A stretch of DNA of 30,595 nt from NCBI GenBank assembly GCA_022539475.1, contig VCMS01000587.1:1-30595 (forward strand), in the 5' to 3' direction. Below, piece by piece: positions 19,321-28,282 of this stretch. Made by a program: the position numbers and the translations under genes. The DNA is from Gracilaria domingensis. Taxonomy: Eukaryota; Rhodophyta; Florideophyceae; Gracilariales; Gracilariaceae. Below the pieces are notes generated by a model. It saw nothing but the letters and a program-made list of their open reading frames with translations, had not been told where the DNA came from and made no database searches. Each line of letters opens with the position of its first letter. Position 1 is the first letter of the stretch.

Positions 19321-19439
19321 AAGGCTGCGCCAGTCGATGATCTGGAGATACCGTGCTCCTCGTGGAAGACGCTTCGAGCGTATGCGAATGAAGATCCGGA
19401 AGGATGGGACATCTATACTGGATGCTGTTTTAGCCGTGT

Positions 19440-20720
19440 CTGAACACGCAAATCCCGACGGCTCTTTCGTACGATCAAGCCGGAGGAAACTCCGATCCGG
19501 GAGCAGCACACCGACCTGTTTTGTACGGAGATCCGTAGTCCGTCTAAAACGGTGGAGCACAAGTTCCTTTCGTCGAGATGACCAAGGATTTCTAATCCGA
19601 ACTGTCGGAACAGGCCACAGATTTGTGGTTCCCGCACTCCGTTCAGTCACGAGTACTGCATTTTGTCGCACAACGCGAAGTTTGTCAGTCCGTCACTGGT
19701 GGAGGAAGTGTACTACACCTTACGGAAGGACTTTTACTGCCAGCAATGGTCTTTCCGAGACGCGTAGCCATGTTCGTTGGATGTTCTGACTGCGCTGAAA
19801 GAACCGCGTCAAACTGCGGAAGTACCCAAGAAGTTGGTATCTTTTTCCTGCTCAGGGCTCCTCTTGAATTTCGTGGCAATTGACCTGCTCGCGAGTTAAT
19901 CCGACTCGCCGGGGAAACCGTTTTCTTACTTGTGATCACCTGACCGTTTTTCTAAACTGGTAGGAACTGTGCTTTGACGAAGGTTAACCGCCAGCGGGTC
20001 GCCCAAGGCTTTCGTTATCACACTGGTTTTTGTCTACGGACCGCCGATTGATCTGTTATCGACAATGGACCGCAGTTTACGGGCTAAGTTCTGTCAGGAC
20101 GTTTGCGCATCTGGCGGATCCAAAACTGGTTTACGACAACATACCACCGCCCAGAGTAATGGGCAGGTTGAACGTTTAACCGCACAATGCTGCCGTGCAT
20201 TACGACAATTCGTTGCCGAACATCCGTCGAGTGGGATCAATACACGATGCGGTGAACATATGCTACAATACGCAGGTTCAAATCGCCACTACCAGATCTC
20301 GCCGTGTCGAGCTTGTGCTATCTACGCGTTCCATCCCTTCGGTGGCTATCGAGCCATCGCCAACTTTGGAAGAAGTTCCCCTCGCCTCGTCTATCACAGG
20401 GACGCTGGAAGGCCCTGGTTAAGAACATCGATTCCTACAGTTAGGCCAAACATCGATAAGGCACAAGCCGCGTACAACGGAATGGCCGACGCACGATATG
20501 CGGCATGCGGATGCCCCTCAGATCAGGGAAGGTAACTACGCACTTCCTACGGAAGGAATGACTATAACCGAAAAGGAGAAGAGGCATAAGCTCTCTACTA
20601 TCGCGGACGGCCCCTCAGGTTATTTCTATCACGATACATGACGGCTTGTCCTCGATATTGAGGGTGAACACGAGCGTTTTTTTCGCGCGATCGCGTACGC
20701 CTGCGCCACAAGCCTGTTAC
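19440..20720 (+). pseudogene. Integrase of element B
   Basis: Zinc-binding half about 19655-19810 (LHFVAQREV, then a Cys-x2-Cys-like GCSDCAER). The three catalytic residues are all readable: Asp at 19882-19884 (VAIDLL), Asp at 20061-20063 (IDNGPQF) and Glu at 20170-20172 (QSNGQVER). The last two are about 35 codons apart, as in DD35E integrases. A GPY/F-type module follows at about 20605-20715 (ADGP..., then the ILRVN / DIEGEHERVF region). Every few dozen codons the frame changes. Confidence 0.87.
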
Positions 20721-22216
20721 GTTCAGGGAAAACAACCGGAAACGCCGGACAGCGCCTACGCCTACTGTGGACCTAAGCCGCGACAGCGGGAGAGCGCGCT
20801 TCGTTGTATCTCACAACTACCGCGACGTTTGCTGATTGCCGGCAAAAGCCGGAACTCAAACCGCCAGTCTCGAACGCCGCACATGTCACACGCGGATACT
20901 GGCCCCGTCAGGGGATATACACCACCACGCCGAACGCTCCAACTGAGGAGGGGAGGAGGAGTAAGTCGCTCGATCTCGTGTCCAGCCGTCGTCGATCGGA
21001 AGTGCTTTGCAGGCCTCCGGGCCGCACGCAAGTCGTGGTGAAGAGCACGCCGACGCGCGCCGTACAGCCGAAGGATTCGGTAAAGAAGCGGAAGCTGCGC
21101 AAGTTATCGCGGAAGCCTAAAGAGGAAAAGGCACCACTTCGGTGGAGCACAAGCCGGAAGAACCGATAGACACCAGGATGTAGCTTGCTGCAGAAGTCGC
21201 CGCTTCGGCCCCGCGGATGAGCGACTGTATCGGCGTCACACAGACGGAAGGACAAGAGGCCTCCCCAGCTGTGGCAGCGTGAGACCGGTATGCCGGAAAA
21301 GAGGTGGTACCAACGCGCAGCAGCCACGTCGAATGCGGATAAGGTACAGTGGTTAACTCACCGCAGCAGCAACGTCGACATGCGGAAAGTACATGCCCGC
21401 CGCAGTCGGAGCCCGGACGGCAAGCGACAACGTCGCGTCAAAAGAAAACCAGTAGCGCGAGAAACATCGAATCCTGTCCAGAAAGACCGCTATGTGGTTC
21501 ACGTGTGAACGGTGTGCATGACCCGATTTCGGGGAGATTTTATTGAAGCATCGGAGTGATGAAGCCGTTGTAGATGTAAAGTCGTGTGCGGAGGGGATGA
21601 TCCGCAGAGACAGAGAGAGATCGGTGCAGTAGGTGGGTCAGTATCAGCCCCAAGCTGCACACGCGCGCAACGCTGCGCCAGTGTCTGCTTGCGCCGGCGA
21701 TCCGCCTCCAGTGGAGGGTGACAACACTACGATGCCCGGCCACGTGCCGCTGTAAGGCTTGCGGCCGCCGAACGGGAAATGATCCGAGAATTGAAATCGG
21801 TCACGCCAGCCGTGCAACGGCGCAGGCCCCACCGCCAAGCAATGCTTGGCAAAGGCGTCCGCCTCGGCACGTGGAGGCCACGGCCACCACTCGCTGGCGA
21901 CCGTCCGCATTGCGACGTTCACCTCTCGAACTTCGGGGAGCTTTGCCGGAATCGCCGGAAACTCGCTATGGAGAAAACTGAAGCTCGTAAAACAGCCCGA
22001 CAATCGGAAGGAAAGCCAGAACTCTGGAAGCCGAATGACCATGGGAACACATGGTCAAAAATTGGCTCTCGCCTGGCGTACCGGATGTATTTGCCGTAAA
22101 GACGGAAAGGCGAAAGTAACCAATGAAGCCCACGACGGGAGAGGTAACAACGACAACCTCGAGAGAGGATGAACATCGACAAAGCCGGCATCCTGCGGCG
22201 GAAGGTCCCTCGATGA
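20721..22216 (+). pseudogene. Basic linker between integrase and chromodomain
   Basis: Plus-strand frames carry protein-like but unrecognised sequence, including a strongly basic tract KKRKLRKLSRKPKEEKAP near 21085-21130, a Gln/Arg-rich stretch near 21355-21450, and a charged segment EREMIRELKSV near 21770-21800 and KLAMEKTEARKTARQSEGKP near 21960-22017. The position between the GPY/F module and the chromodomain suggests an unusually long pol tail or an additional ORF. Frameshifts prevent deciding which. Confidence 0.45.
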
Positions 22217-22400
22217 GAAGAGTATGCTCATTGACCGTTGATAAGTCACGCGGATCACGCCGCTGACGGGGAACTACTGTATCGAGTCCGTTGGTAACAG
22301 CTACGCCTCTTCAGAGGATACGCACGACCATTGAGCAGCTTGCCTCCTCGAAGGTCTTGGCAGTACACCGTCGCTACAGGACAACCGATACCGGCTACGC
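22217..22400 (+). pseudogene. Chromodomain of element B
   Basis: One frame reads EEYAH, a stop, then PLISHADHAADGELLYRVRW (22217-22294); after a one-base shift it continues SYASSEDTHD, then in other frames SSLPP and a WQYT-like end. This matches the chromodomain layout: N-terminal beta strand, acidic turn, Y-x-V-x-W core, 'EDTWEP' motif, and Pro before the C-terminal helix. The Trp of 'DTWEP' is His here. Element A has the same domain at the end of its pol. Short matches across a frameshift make this less certain than in element A. Confidence 0.7.
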
Positions 22401-22564
22401 TGGAACAAAGGCCAATGGTTGGACCACCCAACGTCTCTATTGGTCACAGCCGTCCAGACGGAATATTGCCGGAGCCTCATCGCGGACAGTATTGCATATT
22501 ACGCAAGATAGCCGCGTCAAGTCGGATGCAGACTTGAAGTTAACTCGAGATCACTTAGCGCCAA

Positions 22565-22576
22565 GGGGGGGGGGGG
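22565..22576 (+). repeat. Poly-G run
   Basis: Twelve consecutive G within AAGGG...GGGACC. Probably a slippage product or sequencing artefact in this indel-rich half. Confidence 0.9.
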
Positions 22577-22643
22577 ACCAGCCGCTCTAAGTGGACGCTT
22601 TTTCGTCTGAACAACATGCGCGAAATGCGGAAGCCACTTCCAT

Positions 22644-22671
22644 GGAAGAAGAAAGATAAAGAAGAAAGAAG
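22644..22671 (+). other. Purine-rich tract after pol of element B
   Basis: GGAAGAAGAAAGATAAAGAAG and onward, 28 bases with a single pyrimidine, a few hundred bases after the chromodomain. Element A has a pure 15-base purine tract directly after its pol stop. A second plus-strand priming site is a possibility. Confidence 0.4.
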
Positions 22672-24830
22672 CCTAAAAGAGAAGGTAGAATAGACGCCAG
22701 GAAACTGGAAGGAAGACAGAAGTTTTATCGCTATACAGCCGCTTGTGCGGAAAAGTTAGCCCCTCTCTTTGTGGCCATTCGCAACAGCCTCAAACGAGGT
22801 ATTGCCCACTGAGAGGGGAGACAGGAAGAAAGATGTTGGGCCAAGCCAGCAGGGCTGTGTGAAGTTTACCTCAACTATTGAGTTCGCCCTCATCATCAGG
22901 GCTAACTACGGACTACTACATGCCCGTCAGGGACTCGAGCCGGAAAATTACGCGCCGGACGGTCAGCACCTGGGGTGCTCCCCACTACCGGGACCCCGGA
23001 GAAGCGCTGTTGCCCGCTATTGCCCTGCAACTCCCGACTCGTCGGTCACCGTATCGAACGGCCACTCCACGCCTCGAAGGACAGTCGCGAATCGACCGCC
23101 GCTCGGGAGTGAAAGAAGAATCTGCCGCCCACGGCGGAGTGCTACATCCTGAGCCCTCGGGCCGGTCGGGAGCGGGAAGCCGCTAATCAGCGGCGGGTCA
23201 ACCGATCACGACTGTCGTCTCATCTCCCGTAGCGTCGGCTCCCAGCAACCCCCACTGGCTCCCTCATCCATGGACTTCCTCCCTCTGAACCAGGGTCATC
23301 ACCGTCATCGTCGACGTATACGAACCCACGCGGGTGCCCTTCCGGATATGATCGCTCCTCTCGGCGGCCGACCAGCCGCCTCAGCGGGACCAATTACCTC
23401 CCAAAATACCATGGGTCAAAGTAATACGAAGTCGCCGGCGTTTGACGTTCGTCCGGGAGAACGGTCGAGCTGCCGACGGACCCGTCGGAAACCTGACTAG
23501 CAGGCACCGTCATTCCAGTCAATCTGGGTTGACGTCCACCAAAGCGGTGGCTTCGTCGCGCATTGCGGACCGAGCGAGCTTCGGAGAGGTCCAACGCTCG
23601 GGATCGCTGCCGAAGAGTTCCGGTTATTTATTACCAAACTCGGTACGAATCATGGATGCCTCGATGAGAGGAAGCCCGCAAACGCGGACGGTCCATTCTG
23701 TTGCCAGGATGCTCCACAGGTGCGAGGCGGATCATTCTGAAGTAGACGAGCCTATGGTAAGTTAAGGCGTGGGCGTGTAAGCTCATACGTGGACACCTCG
23801 GTGGACTTTCGCTGCGAGGCCAGAATGACGGCAGCGCAGGTGCCCAGTATGGGAGTGACGGCGCAGATGCGTTTTCCACCTAAACGTGCATGGTACGGCA
23901 CCAGTACCCTCGAAGCGGGAACGCCAATTTCCTCTCGAAGCGGAGCCTGTCATGAAAATTGAGACCGTCCAGGATACGGCGATAGGAACCGGAGACTCAG
24001 CGCGAAAGGATCGGCCGCGCCCACAGGGATCAAAGATTGTACTAAGCAGGCTGAAACGTGTATCCGAATATCGGTCTAACGTTTCATCCAGTTGTATGCT
24101 AATGGTCGCCGTAGCGACTGCGCCGAAAGTTCAAGTAACTGCCACATCGTACTGGTAACTGTGCCGGCACCGGATGTTCCGTTCGGAGCTCGAAGTGTCG
24201 CGCGTACCCAATGCGGGGCCATCTCATTGCTGAGCGAATTGTCCTCGTCTTCGTTTCGACCTACAAGACAGGCACTCGGTATAGACCGCAACGCGGGCGG
24301 AATCCAGTCCCATGAACGGGTAACGTCAGCAGGAAGCCCATCAGGGAGTTTGACCGTCGACAGCGTACGAGTCGACGAGCTCTGTATCCCGAACGGCTCG
24401 GCGTCAGCCAGGGAGCCTGGGCGAAAAGGAAACTGTGCCGGTGCGGATCCCGGATGCGTAACGCGCCTGCGTAGGCCATCCACCAGCGTAGCTGGCATCT
24501 CGGCGTTGAACCAATCCATACGGGCGCGGGGACCAGCCTGAGCTGGAGCGTGATCTCTGTCCGGAAGAACCCGGCTGGGAGGCAGCCGCCGACTGCGGGA
24601 GAGGAACAGACCGGAACGGACGGTTGGAACTTGCATACGTGCCGTCGAAGGACGGATGGGCGTTGGGCGTGTGGACATCGCGGGAGGGCTCGAGATGCGA
24701 GGTTCGCTATTGACACCGGAGTGTTGGTGCTCAGAACAGTTTCTCGGCAGACCGTCTTTGGGAGACTTCCTTATATATACCTTCCATCGCGAGGCGTATC
24801 GAGCCGACGGAGGTCGGGTTCAGCCTGAGA
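22672..24830. other. Unassigned region between pol and PPT of element B
   Basis: About 2.2 kb without a recognised domain. The longest open frame is on the minus strand (antisense), 24076-24678, 200 codons; an overlapping plus-strand frame of 149 codons lies at 24092-24541. In a stretch where real frames are broken every 50-150 bases, a 600-base open frame is notable, and it lies where element A carries its antisense gene. I found no residue-level similarity between the two by eye, so no product is claimed. Confidence 0.4.
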
Positions 24831-24840
24831 CAGGGGGAGA
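24831..24840 (+). other. Polypurine tract of element B
   Basis: CAGGGGGAGA immediately before TGTAGGCAAACGCCC, the start of the 3' LTR. Position and composition are those of the RNase H-resistant primer for plus-strand DNA synthesis. Confidence 0.8.
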
Positions 24841-25812
24841 TGTAGGCAAACGCCCTTTGGCGGATGCCGACCGAGGTGCTTGCTTTCAATAGTTTGATTG
24901 CGGTACGATCGGCTTCGACAGCCTGCAGGTTATGAAGATGGCGTACTGGGGTGATGTGCCCTATTTTGGGTATGCCTAGGAAGGGTAGTTAATTACTGTC
25001 TGCTATCACGGTGGTGCTTAAGTTGGCCTCGGTTAGAAGGTAGATAGGCGGGTAGCGCCGGTGGCAAGCCTTGCCACGGTTCGGTACACCTATGAGGTCT
25101 CGATGATGGGCGCTCTGGGCGCTAGTTAGCTGGGTGCCGCGGATCGCACTTTAGATATTTTAATTGATATATTTCAAGTGGCCGTAGTATAAGTGGGTCG
25201 GCACTTGGACCCGCCACTGTACGGGAAGTAAACGCTTCAACGAGGCCGTTTGGCTTGATCTTCTTGCGCTTGCGCCTAGTCACCACCCCATCTGGGACTA
25301 CCTCGGCGCAATTCCGGGCTGATCAACCAACCTCCGTCCTGGAGGAGAGTACGTAATCCTCCGCACAGCAACTTTTCTTATCCATTTTATTGTTTTCATT
25401 CCCGTCTTACGGCTTTCACTACTCTCTGCCACACGTGTAGGGTTTGTCCCATTTTTGTCTCGGGAGTAGTTTCCCGGCTTATCGCTGAGTCGTGCTCACG
25501 CAGTGCGGCTCGTTTGTTGATTCCTTTTGTCGTCCCATGACGTTGGGGCGGATACCCCCCACTCTGCTGGTGGCCTCGGCCGGAACCTGCCGGATTAACC
25601 TACGTCCGTTCTATTCGCCTTCTATCTACGTGCCGACGTGCACTGCCTCATTCCGATGCGGCGGGCCACCCGGATTTACAACCCGGCTCGTGATTTGGCC
25701 TATGCGAGGGTTCTGCCGCTCGATCTGACCCTTCACTAGGGAGCAAAGGCCTGAAACACCTGAGGTGCCGTGCCGCGACGCGGCTTGTTGTTTCGTCAGG
25801 GATTTGCACCCA
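24841..25812 (+). repeat. 3' LTR of element B
   Basis: Begins TGTAGGCAAACGCCCTTTGG right after the PPT and follows the order of blocks of the 5' LTR to ..GGGATTTGCACCCA. It is about 115 bp longer than the 5' copy and differs at many sites, with many indels. The two LTRs of one insertion are identical at first, so this divergence means an old insertion, a chimeric element or poor sequence. TATAA is at 25188-25192. Confidence 0.85.
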
Positions 25813-26725
25813 GTTGCACTATTCTAGCTGAGAACCACCAGGTGCTAGAGCCATGTTACTGACACTTATGTGCTCTGACGCTGATAAAGTCTTCTTTTGG
25901 AGCGTGTTGCTTGCACAGAATCGGAAGTTTTGGCGCCCTCAGTTCATTGAGCACAGTTCATCGGGCTTCGTTTCGAGATATTCTACGGCACCATTAAAGG
26001 TAGCACAAATATCGTCTCCATGGGAGAGCGGTGGTTTCGACTCGAATTTCTTTGAGTATCTCTCTTCATCTTTTGGAAATTTTCTGGGTTCGTGCCAAAG
26101 GAGTCATAACCTGTAGGATTGTAACGCCTTCCTAGTTTCACGCCGATCTCTTGTACAAGACACGAGGGTCTGGCAAAGTTGGAGTACATCTCAAGATTCT
26201 CTTGTGGTGTTGTTTTGAATATAACAAACCAATGGAGTCCGCCTCTCGGTATCCGTAGCAAAGTGAATACTTTCGATATATTTAGTTGTAAGCGAGAGCG
26301 TGACTGCAGTCGGGTACGGATACGAGAAGTCTGATTCGGCGCACCAGATTGTAATATACGTGTGTAGGATATATCACCACGAACGCGTATGTTGTGTCCT
26401 GGAATCATTGGCAGAAAGGCTATGGCTAACCTTTGCCCAACACGACTAACAGTTGGCGATTCGTGCGATGTCAATCGCCCCCTCGATGCTTTGTAGTTCT
26501 GAGCTACTAGAAGCGACTTCTTCACAGCCTTCTTCTACAGAATTACAACGTCCCCGCATCTTGAAACCATATTATACGAAGTCCCTCGAGGAATCTATCT
26601 AAATCCACGACTTCTAACGTACCACCGTTTTGCTTCAGTCCTAATTCAAGAGATGATGTCCGATCGCGCAGAGGCGGTGAGTATGATCCTATGAACGTTG
26701 TCGCATGTGTTGGTGAGGCTGACAC
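25813..26725 (-). pseudogene. Copia reverse transcriptase, truncated
   Basis: Recognisable pieces: LEELGLKQNG-like and LDRFLEGLRI (about 26660-26590), KKSLLVAQNY (26525 on), HESPTVSRVGQRLAIAFLP (about 26465-26410), RVRGDISYTRILQS, RGGLHWFVIF (about 26245-26215), and the catalytic box, which now reads GYDSFGT near 26110 where the family has an x-x-DDS motif. Frames change at least three times. Fragments resembling the post-catalytic region (APKEDFISVRAHK) run down to the element B LTR, so the element B junction lies inside copia RT. Confidence 0.75.
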
Positions 26726-27828
26726 ATCTTCTGCAATCTAATATGTCCCTCTCCAAACATTGCTGCTGACTTCCTCTGCGTATGGGCCTCTGAGCTCTCT
26801 TCACAGAACCCCCTCCCGCTTCAGTGTTAGCACAGTCTATCTGTTGGGTAGCTCCTGACTTCTTGACGGGGCTTACAACATTTACGGAATATGCGGCGCC
26901 ATGAGAGAGTTGAACAACAACGGTTTCACCATCAAGATGTACAAAGGGGAAAGGTCCTCCCCATTTCTTCGAACTCTCTCGGTATACATAGATCGGAGCT
27001 CCGGCGGGTAGCTTCATCAATTCTTGACTGTGTTCCTTTCCTTTTGGCCCGTTGTAGTGTTTGAGACCAAAGGAGATACGTCGCTTTGCTTGCTCCTTCC
27101 TCACTGTATCCATGGCTTCATCGATTGCCCTTGCACGTTGCAACTGAGTTTCTGCAGGTGTTTGTCGTGCCGGACGTGGAGAGCTCCAAACACGAGTAGT
27201 GTTGGACACAGACCCTCTGGGCCAATTGTATCGTTGACCGACTTCACCGCCATCTGAAGACAGTCTGGTCATTCTCGCTTCGAGGAAGTGAGGACCGTAG
27301 TTTCAGATATGCCGACGTAGTGGTCCATGATATCTTTCTACGTGCGACATGGTAGACGGAGACTCGATCGGAGCTGGCATGACTGTGATCCCGTCTGCCT
27401 CTGAAGTTCCAAGAACTCCTTTGAGACAAAGTTACTTCCCTGGTCGACGCGCAGAAATCGGGAGGACCCAAATAAAGTCGGGACCAGCAGCGAAGAAAAG
27501 CTTTCCATACCTCATCAGACGTCATCCTTCGCAAGAATAAAGCGGCGTTGAAGTGTGTAGCTTCGTCGACGGCGTGTAGTATTGGCTTCTGGTTGATATA
27601 CATCACGTCGATAGCTACAATGTGGTTAAATCTGTGATTGTCCATACCCACAGTCAGCTTGAATCTTCTCGGCCGTCTTGCGTTCTCGGCACAAGTTACG
27701 CAAGCTTGTGTAAGTTCATCAATTGCGGTTCGCACTTCAGGTGTCATTTCATCAGGACGGGCTCTCTTAAGGACATTTGTGAAGGCTTGGACGGTTGGGT
27801 GACCAAAAACGCGATGCAGCTTCCTCAA
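26646..27828 (-). pseudogene. Copia integrase
   Basis: From 27828: zinc motif LHRVFGH (His5, His10) and CVTC (Cys43, Cys46); catalytic Asp74 (VAIDVMYIN, 27607-27609). After a frameshift the second Asp is in VDQGSNFVSKEF (27443-27445) and the Glu in VERYHGPLRR (27336-27338), about 35 codons apart. The C-terminal part (27272-26646) reads RAIDEAMDTVRKEQAKRRI, then ELMKLPAGAPIYVYRESSKK and WGGPFPFVHLDGETVVVQL, a conserved tail seen in fungal and related copia integrases. Catalytic residues survive; frames do not. Confidence 0.88.
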
Positions 27829-27839
27829 CTCTGATTCTG

Positions 27840-28282
27840 TGTAGAGAGAGTATGAGAGGTCTCCATTACTCCAGTTTGTGAATCAGGAAATAATTCTTGA
27901 ACGTTAGAGGCTGATGCAAATGCTTGTACATGACTTCGCGTTTCTGGAGACTAATTTCCAGTCCATTATTCGACCATGTCCTTCATACTGAGAAGGCTTG
28001 GTACGTTGTCATTCACAATCTGGAATGCCACATCTATTACCAAGTTCAAATCCTTGAAGGAACAGGTATGGTAGCGGTCCCAACTGGTGTGCTGCTTCCC
28101 ACCGAGACCCTTGAGATGCTTAACGTTGTGGCGATCAATGGTGCAGGGAACTTTGAACTGCTCACAGTATGCCTTGTACTGGAGTAAGACATCACTGAGG
28201 ATCGATTAGCACAGGTATCGATTGTAAAGTCCACGGAAGTCTCACATTCTCCTCTCTTCAACTCTTCCTCTATAGTAGCCAT
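27840..28282 (-). pseudogene. Copia protease
   Basis: Frame from 28282: TIEEELKRGE, then the active site VDFTIDTCANRSSVMSYS (28208-28219 covers D-T-C-A). The normal D-T-G/S-A has Gly or Ser at the third place; here Cys (TGT, one base from GGT), which should harm catalysis. Further recognisable text (HNVKHLKGLGGKQHT, then IVNDNVPSLLSMKDMVENGL) lies in other frames down to about 27900. Precedes integrase as expected in copia. Confidence 0.7.

Larger units (their letters stand above)
12304..25812 (+). mobile_element. Element B: Ty3/gypsy chromovirus, plus strand
   Basis: Two recognisable LTRs in direct orientation, a PBS after the first and a PPT directly before the second, with gag, protease, RT, RNase H, integrase and chromodomain between. 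Total length is inflated by a duplicated stretch around the assembly gap. Left of the gap the frames are long; right of it they are broken every 50-150 bases by indels. No clear target-site duplication is visible: the left flank is CACGTAT and the right flank begins GTTGCACTATT. Left neighbour is element A's LTR, right neighbour is copia RT. Confidence 0.9.

Noticed and set aside
22565..22576. Poly-G run as a polypurine tract
   Set aside because: Homopolymer in an indel-rich, probably poorly corrected stretch; no LTR start follows it.
12297..25822. CACGTAT and CACTAT as a target-site duplication of element B
   Set aside because: Lengths differ, and the right copy would lie several bases beyond the best LTR end; too weak.
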